A DNA stretch of 22,567 nt from HGM05232 sp036661515 (lineage in GTDB: Bacteria > Bacteroidota > Bacteroidia > Bacteroidales > Muribaculaceae), in NCBI GenBank assembly GCA_036661515.1, contig JAVWYO010000032.1, positions 1-22,567 on the forward strand, given 5' to 3'. The position numbers were made by a program, and so were the translations under genes. Positions 1 to 7,420 of this stretch are shown here, one piece after another (the stretch's first letter is position 1; each line of letters begins with the position of its first letter). Under the pieces are notes generated by a model, which worked only from the letters and a program-made list of their open reading frames with translations, searched no databases and was not told the origin of the DNA.

Positions 1-731
1 TCCACGCCATCAAAGTAGGTGTAGTCGATCGAAGTAGCAGGATTGCCTTTGTATTTTATTGTCAGATTGGCACTTAGTCCATCTTGGGATACCTCAGAAA
101 CGGTTATATTATCTAAAATATCATTTATCTGCGATGGTATCCAAGTGACTAATAAAACCTCTTCTGTGGCAGTTTTATATCTTACTTCGGCAGGATATCT
201 AAGACTTTTGAGCAGACAAAATCCCCAGTAATAATAGCGTAACGCATCATCTATCTTGGCATTTTTTTCAGCTTTTAAAGCCAAATCCATCATATTTAGC
301 ACTTTCAGCTTACGCCCTTCAAATATTCTATCAATTTCATTTTTCTTGATATATATAAGCACATGAGCATCGGGTTCATTTTTAATTATAATATGCTCGG
401 TGTTGCTTAAAGTAGATTGACTGTAAGAGTTAATTACACTTTGTGCCACCGAGTTTGAGTCAAACTTTCCATTTTGCGACAGTTCTTTTTCAGTGAGAGT
501 GAACGAACTTTGTACCGTTACCGTAATTTTGCTAACTAAGTCAGAGAGTGCGCTTTGCTTGGCATCGTTTAAAGTGTTACCCCACCCTTCTCCGAAGAAA
601 TAATTTGTGTTGCTCTTTATAGCATCAACACTTTGGGCATTAGCATTGTAACACCCTAAAAAAAATATCAAAAAGAAGAGCACCCCTTTTGGAGCTCTTC
701 TTTTTTGAAGTGTATTATATCCGATTTTCAT
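1..731 (-). CDS. LPP20-like exported protein, 3' end outside window
   Basis: This open frame starts at an ATG at 731 and runs off the left edge without a stop, giving about 243 residues. The N-terminus is a clear export signal: basic residues KRR at 11-13, a hydrophobic stretch GVLFFLIFFLG, then a cysteine at 27 that could be a relaxed lipobox, or signal peptidase I cleavage after the ANA just before Q33. The next section (FFGEGWGNTLNDAKQSALSD) reads like the LPP20 family, in which many alanine-rich helical residues follow a short strand. A helical, lysine-rich middle section comes later. Function is unknown. It lies 56 bases downstream of the exported-protein gene at 788-1426 on the same strand and is probably co-transcribed with it. 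An inverted repeat that looks like a terminator sits inside the signal-peptide codons. Confidence 0.75.
   Translation of the reverse strand, partial: MKIGYNTLQKRRAPKGVLFFLIFFLGCYNANAQSVDAIKSNTNYFFGEGWGNTLNDAKQSALSDLVSKITVTVQSSFTLTEKELSQNGKFDSNSVAQSVINSYSQSTLSNTEHIIIKNEPDAHVLIYIKKNEIDRIFEGRKLKVLNMMDLALKAEKNAKIDDALRYYYWGFCLLKSLRYPAEVRYKTATEEVLLVTWIPSQINDILDNITVSEVSQDGLSANLTIKYKGNPATSIDYTYFDGV
670..705. terminator. terminator-like hairpin inside the signal-peptide codons
   Basis: A perfect 12-bp inverted repeat (AAAAAGAAGAGC at 670-681 and GCTCTTCTTTTT at 694-705) encloses a 12-base loop. In the minus direction the right arm ends in T residues, followed after GATA by eight more T. It lies within codons 9-21 of the LPP20-like gene, so it is either an intragenic attenuator or a coincidence of lysine/arginine codons followed by phenylalanine/leucine codons. 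Confidence 0.45.
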
Positions 732-787
732 GGAGTATAAATCTTATCAATTAAACGTACACATAATGGTCGCAAGACACATTACTA

Positions 788-1426
788 TTATTCTTGCGGC
801 TTAAACCCTTCTTTAATAAAATCGCTTACTTTAGTAGCATATTTCTGTGCTATTTCGCTCTCTTTAGCTGCATTTTCAAATGCACGAATACGAGCTTGTG
901 TAGCAGCATCTTCATTAACAATGAAAAAAGACTGCATTTCAAAAGTGCCATCTTTCTTATCACGAATAATGGAATAGCTCTCTTTCATCTCTCCTCTTAT
1001 CTCTTTCTCAACAATACGCTCATAGGCAGCATAGAATTTATCGAATTCCGATTGCGGAACATTCACTATGGCACCCATATCGCTCACAACACGGCCTTTC
1101 ACATGCGACCCAGCAAGCGTTGAATAAGTGACACAAGCATTGTTGAGCGCTTGTTGCTTTCCGAGATTTTTTGAGACAAAAGAAGACACAATGCCCACAT
1201 ATTCTTGAGCGTTATCTCCTGCTGTGGCAAGCTTGTCATAATGCGTTAGAAGAGCTACTTCAAGAGAACGTGAACTACCAAATATTTTCCACTGTTCTTT
1301 TTTATACTCTTTCATCTTGCTTTTGTACTCTTTTTTTAGAGCCTTCTCTAAAGATTTGTTTGACGCACTGATTGTGCATGGAGCAATTAATAAAAATGCT
1401 ACGATAAAGATTAGAAACTTTTTCAT
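788..1426 (-). CDS. exported protein of unknown function
   Basis: A 212-residue protein with a typical signal peptide (MKK, then a hydrophobic run to about residue 20, and a likely cleavage after ISA). The mature part is rich in lysine, glutamate and alanine and looks mostly alpha-helical, with helical N- and C-terminal segments around a short mixed section near residues 105-160. Its arrangement with the downstream LPP20-like gene, and phrases such as SFVSKNLGKQQALNNA, suggest a related periplasmic or outer-membrane family, but I do not recognise a named domain. A TAnnTTTG promoter element lies about 45 bases upstream of the start. It is the first gene of a probable two-gene minus-strand operon. 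Confidence 0.75.
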   Translation of the reverse strand: MKKFLIFIVAFLLIAPCTISASNKSLEKALKKEYKSKMKEYKKEQWKIFGSSRSLEVALLTHYDKLATAGDNAQEYVGIVSSFVSKNLGKQQALNNACVTYSTLAGSHVKGRVVSDMGAIVNVPQSEFDKFYAAYERIVEKEIRGEMKESYSIIRDKKDGTFEMQSFFIVNEDAATQARIRAFENAAKESEIAQKYATKVSDFIKEGFKPQE

Positions 1427-1470
1427 ACTTGTATTTGCTTTTAAGTTTAATAGATATCAATTTCTAAAGG

Positions 1471-1478
1471 CAAAGATA
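1471..1478 (-). promoter_or_regulatory. Bacteroidetes -7 element for the 788-1426 gene
   Basis: On the minus strand this reads TATCTTTG, a perfect match to TAnnTTTG. The -33 element is not obvious at the expected 19-20 base spacing (only an AT-rich stretch). The expected start would leave a 5' leader of roughly 35-40 bases before the ATG at 1426. Confidence 0.5.
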
Positions 1479-1527
1479 CCAATTTTTTTAATTATTAAAT
1501 ACATTTAAACAAATTAATGCCGATTTT

Positions 1528-1599
1528 TTATCCACAGATTACACAGATAATGCGCAACTCCGTATAATCGCAGGATATTTTGCACACAGAATCCACAGA
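1528..1599 (+). repeat. CACAGA repeat pairs with a DnaA-box word
   Basis: CACAGA occurs four times, at 1533, 1542, 1585 and 1594. Within each pair the copies start 9 bases apart, and the two pairs are 52 bases apart. Each pair is followed by a similar TAATGCG / TTATTGCG tail. The first copy is part of TTATCCACA (1528-1536), a perfect DnaA-box consensus. The pattern resembles the degenerate ATCCACAGATTACACAGAT intergenic repeats of some Bacteroidetes. The rest of the 1427-1795 intergenic region is AT-rich and shows only promoter elements. Confidence 0.4.
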
Positions 1600-1732
1600 A
1601 TTATTGCGTAAGCACTTTCTACAGTGGGTTTTAAACATACAAAAATAGATTATTTATCATGAATAATGAAATAAAAACACTGAACTAATATTAAATATTA
1701 TGCAAGGGGGTGACAATTCGGTGAAAAATATT

Positions 1733-1740
1733 TACTTTTG
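1733..1740 (+). promoter_or_regulatory. Bacteroidetes -7 element for ddh-lgt
   Basis: TACTTTTG is a perfect TAnnTTTG match, with a TSS expected near 1747 and a leader of about 50 bases to the ddh ATG at 1796. No clean TTTG is seen at the -33 position. Its location also argues against the longer reading frame opening at 1700, which would begin upstream of this promoter. Confidence 0.5.
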
Positions 1741-1795
1741 CTCCGTAAAGGTTATTTTTTTGTACAAAATTCAAATTAAATATATTAATTTTTTT

Positions 1796-2692
1796 ATGAC
1801 TAAAATTAGAGCGGCAATAGTAGGCTATGGAAATATAGGCAAATCGGTGCTTGAAGCATTACTTACAGCTCCCGACTTTGAGCTTGCAGGAATTGTACGT
1901 AGAAGTAATAATAATATTCCTGCTGAGATTTCGAGCTTTAAAGTTGTAACAGATATTCATGATCTTAAAGATGTTGATGTGGCAATCTTGTGCACCCCCA
2001 CGCGTGAGGTTGAGAAGCATGCCTCAGAGCTACTCTCTGAAGGGATAAATACGGTGGATAGCTTTGATATTCACGGTCAAATTTCGGGACTTAGAAGTAA
2101 CCTTGATAAGATAGCTAAAGGACATGGCTCGGTAGCAATAATATCAGCAGGCTGGGACCCCGGAAGTGACTCTATAGTGCGCACACTTATGGAAGCGGCG
2201 GCACCTAAGGGAATTACATATACAAACTTTGGACCAGGCATGAGCATGGGGCACACCGTAGCTGTTAAATCAAAAGAGGGAGTTAAGAATGCCCTTTCTA
2301 TGACAATTCCGCTTGGCACAGGGATACATCGTCGTATGGTATATGTAGAGGTCGAAGCAGGCTATGATTTTAATGATATTACAAAATCTATTAAAACAGA
2401 CCCCTACTTTGCGAGTGATGAAACCCACGTGATGGAAGTGTCATCGGTTGATGACGTGAAGGATATGGGACATGGCGTTAACATGGTTCGTAAGGGTGTA
2501 TCAGGTAGTACACAGAATCAGCGTTTTGAGTTTAGTATGAGTATTAATAATCCAGCCCTCACTGCACAAATACTTGTTGGTGCAGCGCGTGCATCAATGA
2601 AACAAGGTCCTGGAGCATATACGATGATTGAAATTCCAGTTATCGATTTACTTTCTGGAGACCGCGAAGAATTAATAAAACACCTTGTATAA
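1796..2692 (+). CDS. ddh: meso-diaminopimelate D-dehydrogenase
   Basis: A 298-residue NADP-dependent enzyme that reductively aminates L-2-amino-6-oxopimelate (tetrahydrodipicolinate in open form) to meso-diaminopimelate in one step, supplying peptidoglycan and lysine synthesis in the cytoplasm. The Rossmann motif GYGNIGKSV starts near residue 9, followed by GIVRR at the second strand. The central sections SAGWDPGSDS and GPGMSMGHTVAVKS are characteristic of the Ddh family. I chose the ATG at 1796 because the family begins with a short MTKIRAAIVGYGNIG segment. The in-frame extension from 1700 is low-complexity and crosses the probable promoter. The length agrees with Bacteroidales homologues. 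lgt follows with three bases between stop and start, so the two are co-transcribed. Confidence 0.95.
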   Translation: MTKIRAAIVGYGNIGKSVLEALLTAPDFELAGIVRRSNNNIPAEISSFKVVTDIHDLKDVDVAILCTPTREVEKHASELLSEGINTVDSFDIHGQISGLRSNLDKIAKGHGSVAIISAGWDPGSDSIVRTLMEAAAPKGITYTNFGPGMSMGHTVAVKSKEGVKNALSMTIPLGTGIHRRMVYVEVEAGYDFNDITKSIKTDPYFASDETHVMEVSSVDDVKDMGHGVNMVRKGVSGSTQNQRFEFSMSINNPALTAQILVGAARASMKQGPGAYTMIEIPVIDLLSGDREELIKHLV

Positions 2693-2695
2693 ATA

Positions 2696-3559
2696 ATGTT
2701 GAATTTTATCACTTGGACTGTTAATCCAACCATAATTGATAGTTTTGTAACCATTCGCTGGTATGGATTAGCTTTTGCAATAGGATTTCTTATAGGCTAC
2801 GAAATAGTATCTCGAATATATAAGCACGAAGGTGTTCCCGAGTCGTGGATGGGAAGCCTCTTTGTATATGTAGTGATTGCTACAATTATAGGTTCACGAC
2901 TTGGTCATGTGTTCTTCTATGAATGGGATTATTATTCACAAAACCCTATTGAAATATTTAAAATATGGGAAGGCGGGCTTGCCAGTCATGGAGGTACCAT
3001 AGGTATTATTATAGCAATATTCCTTTATTCAAAGTTTGTAACGCATAAAAGTGCGCTGTGGACATTTGACCGTCTTGTAGTCCCCGTAGCACTTGTTGGA
3101 GCATTAATACGCTTTGGGAATCTTATGAACCATGAAATTTATGGAGGAGTAACTGATATGCCTTGGGGATTTAGCTTTGTACAAAACGTAGGCGCATGGA
3201 TGCAAGGCGCCGAACCCATCTTCACTCAGCCATCGCACCCGACGCAAATCTATGAAGCGCTATGCTACTTGGCACTTTTTGGCGTGATGATGTTTATGTA
3301 TTGGAAAAAGAATGAGGAAGAACGTCCAGGTCTAATATTTGGAGTGTTCTTGACATGGTTATTCACAGCTCGTTTCTTGATAGAATTTGTAAAAAATGAT
3401 CAAGAACTATGGGAAGAAAATATGCTCTTAAATATGGGACAAATATTGAGTATACCGTTTATGATAGCTGGTGTAATCTTAATAATTAGAGCACTTAATC
3501 GTCCTCGTGAGACGCTCACCTTTCCCAATAAATTTGCTCCCGAAAAGAAATCGAAATGA
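2696..3559 (+). CDS. lgt: prolipoprotein diacylglyceryl transferase
   Basis: A 287-residue inner-membrane enzyme that transfers diacylglycerol from phosphatidylglycerol to the lipobox cysteine of prolipoproteins, the first step of lipoprotein maturation. Visible family marks are the N-terminal RWYGLAFAIGFLIGY helix, GGLASHGGTIGIIIA with the essential histidine, the signature RFGNLMNHEIYG, and HPTQIYEAL. About seven hydrophobic segments fit the known topology. It follows ddh by 3 bases and is closed by a strong terminator. Two or three lipoproteins in this window (the BtuG-like protein, MsrAB, the lipocalin-like protein) would be its substrates. Confidence 0.96.
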   Translation: MLNFITWTVNPTIIDSFVTIRWYGLAFAIGFLIGYEIVSRIYKHEGVPESWMGSLFVYVVIATIIGSRLGHVFFYEWDYYSQNPIEIFKIWEGGLASHGGTIGIIIAIFLYSKFVTHKSALWTFDRLVVPVALVGALIRFGNLMNHEIYGGVTDMPWGFSFVQNVGAWMQGAEPIFTQPSHPTQIYEALCYLALFGVMMFMYWKKNEEERPGLIFGVFLTWLFTARFLIEFVKNDQELWEENMLLNMGQILSIPFMIAGVILIIRALNRPRETLTFPNKFAPEKKSK

Positions 3560-3562
3560 CAT

Positions 3563-3597
3563 AAAAAAACGTGCTAAGAGTCTTAGCACGTTTTTTT
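3563..3597. terminator. bidirectional intrinsic terminator between lgt and the B12 operon
   Basis: CGTGCTAAGA (3570-3579) and TCTTAGCACG (3581-3590) form a perfect stem, flanked by seven A on the left and seven T on the right. It therefore ends transcription from lgt on the plus strand and from the five-gene locus on the minus strand. Confidence 0.92.
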
Positions 3598-3615
3598 GTG
3601 TAAATAATAGATAGC

Positions 3616-4581
3616 CTATTTTTTTACTATTTTCGTTACTGTTTCATTGCATTTTATTAGGTATAATCCGGGAGATAGATAAGAGGTATTGATGCTATTT
3701 GTTCCTTCAGAAATCTCGACGGTTGCGACTGTAGTACCTGATAAATTAGTTATAGTTGCCATAGAAGCGATGTTGCTATTCACGATTATATAATCGGCAA
3801 ATGGGTTTGGATATATTGTTACTTTATTTGTTTCGGTATCAGATATTCCTGAATGAGAAATAGGAGGTTCAGCAGCCACGTAAGGAGCATTTGGCACTGC
3901 ACCTTCCATGCTTGGATTATCCATTTCTTGATAACCCCAACCGTCCCAACTTCCATCAGAAAGAATACGACTTGTTGCACCAAGTCCCGAATAATAGAAA
4001 CTCTCAGCCTGACTTTCCTTTACTTGATAAGACCAATAACCGTAGTTCCAACCACTACGCCAATGGTCGGCAGCATCGGGTGATGTCCAGTCATCATAAT
4101 TATAAGTATCGGTGGTAACTATGCCTAATTTTGGATATTTAGGATTTGTGGTATCTCCATTAAAAATAAGATATTGATTACCGCTATTATTAATGTCATA
4201 GCCAAGTCCAGCAATAGTGTTACCCAAATTAGTTGAATGAGTAAGGAATAGGAAACGAGAATCGGCTTTGGCAACAGCTTCAACCATATCATATCCAGTG
4301 GCATCGCCATCGAAACGGTATCCCCAAACTAATGTTTCACCTTTTCCGTCAAACCAATCAATGACCAAAGCTGCTCTTTTTGCTCCAGTTCCGACCCAAA
4401 ATTTTATATCATCAAAATTAAATGATAAATCTTCGGCTTTAATGGTAGCATTTCTCGATAATTTATTTTTATCAATGTCGCAACGCTCATGTCCTTGAAC
4501 TTTAAGTGTACCACTTTGCGCAAATGCAATGCTCATAGTTAGAGATACGAACATTAGTAGCGCTGAAATTTTCTTTGTCAT
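3616..4581 (-). CDS. T9SS cargo protein of unknown function in the B12 operon
   Basis: A 321-residue secreted protein. It has a signal peptide (cleavage after AFAQ, about residue 22), a central domain at about 25-240 very rich in tryptophan, tyrosine and glycine (DIKFWVGTGAKRAALVIDW, LVWGYRFDGDATGYDM, DHWRSGWNYGYWSY), and a C-terminal sorting domain from about residue 253 (TIYPNPFADYIIVNS, ending TKIVKK) of T9SS type A. I recognise the central domain as a recurrent secreted-protein type but know no function for it. It is the last gene of the riboswitch-controlled operon, 16 bases behind the second propeller gene. I infer a surface-exposed corrinoid-binding or accessory role, analogous to the extra B12-binding surface proteins known beside BtuB in Bacteroidetes. 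No binding residues can be pointed to. Confidence 0.85.
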   Translation of the reverse strand: MTKKISALLMFVSLTMSIAFAQSGTLKVQGHERCDIDKNKLSRNATIKAEDLSFNFDDIKFWVGTGAKRAALVIDWFDGKGETLVWGYRFDGDATGYDMVEAVAKADSRFLFLTHSTNLGNTIAGLGYDINNSGNQYLIFNGDTTNPKYPKLGIVTTDTYNYDDWTSPDAADHWRSGWNYGYWSYQVKESQAESFYYSGLGATSRILSDGSWDGWGYQEMDNPSMEGAVPNAPYVAAEPPISHSGISDTETNKVTIYPNPFADYIIVNSNIASMATITNLSGTTVATVEISEGTNSINTSYLSPGLYLIKCNETVTKIVKK

Positions 4582-4597
4582 AATTTTCTCTTGTTTT

Positions 4598-6220
4598 TTA
4601 TTGTTTAATAATTCTTATTGATGTGTTGTCAATCTTTACTATATACATGCCCATACTTAGATGCTCCATCGATATATTTGTATTTTGCTGGTCAGCAATA
4701 GTTGAAAATAGGCAAATTCCGCATACAGTATAAATAGAAATAGATGAGCCAATATTTGCCTTAACATTAATGTATGAAGAGGTAGGATTAGGGTAAACAT
4801 TTACACTATTATGTGCTATATTATTCTCGACACTTGCTTGTCTTGTCTTGACATTAATACTCTTTGTGGCTATTTTACCATTTGAATTAAATTCAATTGT
4901 AATGTTTGCATTTCCGCTGATAGATGTAGGTGTTAATACCAATATATTATTTAATATTTTGGCATTAACAACAGCAACATTATCATTATTTACTATTGTT
5001 TTTATTATTGCCGCATCAAGATTATCCTTGTCACTCACTTTATCGTCAAGATTTATCAAAGTTTCTTCATTTATCAGAATATCGGTAAATTCTGAAGAGA
5101 TTTCAGGTGCATAATTATCGGGAAACACAGGCATTGCAGGGAACCAATAATTTTGGCTCATTGGATATTCTTGTAATATCTTTGCTTTGTTAATAATACT
5201 CATATCTTCATAATCCTGATAGTCATTCGTTTTATACATTGAACAATTTATTTCATCAGTGATAGGATTAATCCTAAATCCAGCTCCATATATCCCCCAT
5301 TCAGAGGCTGCTAAATCGATAACCACATCAACGGTATTTGTTGCAATATCGTAACAATATATTTTCTTTGAAGAGAACCAACCTCCATTATTTTTCCAAT
5401 ATAATTTATTTTCCTGCTTGCTTGCACAAAATCCGTCGGCAGTCCAAGCATACCACGAATTAGGAATACTATACCCTTTTGGCAAGTCATATTCATTTAA
5501 AGCTAAAGTATAAGAATCTATTTTTACTATTTTGTCGGCGGCTGTTCCAGATTTAGAAGCAACACTTGCCCACACCCCACCATCTTTTGACATTACTATT
5601 GAGCCATAAAATCCAGCAAAAGTTTTTTCCACCTCATCATTATAAGGATTTATCACAAAGATTCCTTTACTTTGATGCACAGCAAAGACGTGATCTCCAA
5701 CACGTAACATTGAGCCTACTTGATTAGTGTATAGCCCAGCAGTGGTGGTTCCCGTGCCTTCAATCATTCGGCCGATTTCCATTTTATCAATATCATATAT
5801 CCAAATTCCATTACTTGTGGCAATGTACCCTTTGTGGCTATTAACTCCAATAAAAGAACGACCATCACCACCTCCACCGAGATTAGTAAAAGCCTTAATA
5901 ACCTTTAGAGTTTTTGCATCGCATACCGCCATTCTGCTACCGCAAATTTCAGCATTAGGATCTTTGTCCTGCTTTGAAATAATATATAATTTATCACCAT
6001 AAACTGTTCCATAAGGCGAAGATGCCCCTAACTCTTGTCCAGGGTTTTCATTTTGAAATACTCGGTAATTCCACGTCCCATTGGCTGATAAAAAGTTTAT
6101 TGTACTATTATTATGACCATACCAATCTTCATTTACAAAAAACACTCCATCGTCATAGTTAACTGCCGAAACTCCTGTAAATGATAATAATCCAATTACT
6201 GCAAGTAGAATTTTTTTCAT
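4598..6220 (-). CDS. T9SS-exported beta-propeller (YncE/DUF5074-like) with Ig-like domain
   Basis: A 540-residue secreted protein. The signal peptide ends near residue 19 (GVSA). Residues about 20-370 contain repeated blade motifs (GDKLYIISK, HKGYIATSNGIWIYDIDKM, GDHVFAVHQSKGIFVINPY, GGVWASVASKSG, KIYCYDIATNT), typical of YncE/DUF5074 seven-bladed propellers. About 371-463 is a beta-rich Ig- or cadherin-like module (LDDKVSDKDNLDAAII) and about 464-540 is a T9SS type A sorting domain (VYPNPTSSYINV, ending RIIKQ). Its start overlaps the stop of the preceding gene by 4 bases (ATGA). BtuG, the very high-affinity B12 binder of gut Bacteroides, has this propeller fold, so this looks like a second, T9SS-delivered propeller of the same uptake locus. 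Corrinoid binding is inferred. Confidence 0.87.
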   Translation of the reverse strand: MKKILLAVIGLLSFTGVSAVNYDDGVFFVNEDWYGHNNSTINFLSANGTWNYRVFQNENPGQELGASSPYGTVYGDKLYIISKQDKDPNAEICGSRMAVCDAKTLKVIKAFTNLGGGGDGRSFIGVNSHKGYIATSNGIWIYDIDKMEIGRMIEGTGTTTAGLYTNQVGSMLRVGDHVFAVHQSKGIFVINPYNDEVEKTFAGFYGSIVMSKDGGVWASVASKSGTAADKIVKIDSYTLALNEYDLPKGYSIPNSWYAWTADGFCASKQENKLYWKNNGGWFSSKKIYCYDIATNTVDVVIDLAASEWGIYGAGFRINPITDEINCSMYKTNDYQDYEDMSIINKAKILQEYPMSQNYWFPAMPVFPDNYAPEISSEFTDILINEETLINLDDKVSDKDNLDAAIIKTIVNNDNVAVVNAKILNNILVLTPTSISGNANITIEFNSNGKIATKSINVKTRQASVENNIAHNSVNVYPNPTSSYINVKANIGSSISIYTVCGICLFSTIADQQNTNISMEHLSMGMYIVKIDNTSIRIIKQ

Positions 6221-7401
6221 CTTTTTATAAATTTTATTTTACAATCTGTCGTTTGTAATACGTAATATCCCGATGGGAATGAAGATACATCTATGTTATT
6301 TACACCTTCATTTACCGTATTTGATATTACTTGTTGTCCACACACATTAAATACTCTTATTTCTTGAACGCTACCCGAATTTATTATTCTCAATTCATTG
6401 TCCACAGGGTTTTGTAATAATTTTATATTCTGTGTTGCCTTTGATGATATTACATCATCTAAAGAAGCCGTTACGTGTAAATCTTCGGCTCCCATAACTT
6501 CTGTTGAAGTTTCACCAAGCCAACCGCAGTATTGATTTACAGCAGTGTATACTTTTACAAAATTGATACCAGGCAAATTCACCTTATTTCCATTTTTATC
6601 AATAGCCCACTCAATCTTAAAACTTGAACGAGCATCATTATTTATATGATTATCGGCATATCCCCACGCATAAGCATATTGCACAAAGTAGCTTCCATTT
6701 CCACTTTCATCGACATAATTATTAGCAAGCTTTGTACCTAAAAAATTCAATGTCTTATCCTCTAACCATAGTGGATAATATGATTGCGAATGAAAAGTAT
6801 TACGATATACATACCCTTCATCGCCTTGATTACCATTCCACTTTATATATGTTTTATCGCTAATAAAAGGATAATCACTATCGGGGAGAGCAACTTTATT
6901 ATCATCGGGCTTGTAATACGTTATTTCATAATTCTTTATAGTCTCGGTCTTGTCGTATTCACTTCCAGCCAATTCATACCATTCATCGTCGGGGATTCCA
7001 TTTGCATTTGCATCGTATGATACCATTACGATACCGGGTTCGCAACTGCCCCCCTCTTTTGGCGCATTTGGATTAGGATTAGCGTTAGAGTAAAAAGCAT
7101 TACCCCAAATTTTGAAATCGTAAGCGTCAGGAACATTTACAATTAAATGGTCAAATCCAAACACAACATTTCCTCCATATCCGCCAAGTGAAATTAGGAT
7201 TTTCTCATCACCGATAATAGATGATTCAACTTTTCGTATCATATCATCTTTAGTATCTCCTACTTCATATTCAGGCATTTCATTAACGAATTGTCCTGGA
7301 GCAGGATTAAAATCATACACTTTACTTATATATGGCGATGCAGATTGAGCAAGAGAACTAACGGGAATTAGAATCGCCATAATTAAATAGTATTTTTTCA
7401 T
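6217..7401 (-). CDS. T9SS cargo, cell-surface protein family found beside BtuB
   Basis: A 394-residue protein with a signal peptide (SSLAQ, cleavage near residue 19), a large domain at about 22-315, and a T9SS type A sorting domain from about 328 (LLQNPVDNELRIINS, ending KIKFIKR). The large domain contains GGYGGNVVFGFDH (73-85), DAYDFKIWGNAFYS, an EF-hand-like acidic loop DANANGIPDDE (130-140), SQSYYPLWL and VKVYTAVNQYCGWLGETSTE. I recognise these phrases from a Bacteroidetes cell-surface protein family that recurs near TonB receptor and propeller genes, whose biochemical role I do not know. The spacing to the upstream BtuG-like gene is 19 bases and it overlaps the downstream gene by 4, so it belongs to the riboswitch operon. 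A calcium-stabilised surface protein is a reasonable reading. Confidence 0.87.
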   Translation of the reverse strand: MKKYYLIMAILIPVSSLAQSASPYISKVYDFNPAPGQFVNEMPEYEVGDTKDDMIRKVESSIIGDEKILISLGGYGGNVVFGFDHLIVNVPDAYDFKIWGNAFYSNANPNPNAPKEGGSCEPGIVMVSYDANANGIPDDEWYELAGSEYDKTETIKNYEITYYKPDDNKVALPDSDYPFISDKTYIKWNGNQGDEGYVYRNTFHSQSYYPLWLEDKTLNFLGTKLANNYVDESGNGSYFVQYAYAWGYADNHINNDARSSFKIEWAIDKNGNKVNLPGINFVKVYTAVNQYCGWLGETSTEVMGAEDLHVTASLDDVISSKATQNIKLLQNPVDNELRIINSGSVQEIRVFNVCGQQVISNTVNEGVNNIDVSSFPSGYYVLQTTDCKIKFIKR

Positions 7402-7420
7402 TTTAATTTATATTTGATTA

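Noticed and set aside
794..1508. Plus-strand frames opposite the exported-protein gene
   Set aside because: Cysteine- and phenylalanine-rich translations typical of antisense reading of lysine/glutamate-rich coding sequence.
1700..1795. Longer start of ddh at 1700
   Set aside because: The extension is unlike the family, low in complexity and starts upstream of the probable promoter -7 box.
2077..2319. Antisense frame inside ddh
   Set aside because: Shadow of the ddh codons. No promoter, start context or recognisable protein. The same holds for the other antisense frames inside the large genes (for example 7424-7732, 11686-11973, 18024-18401, 18856-19191).
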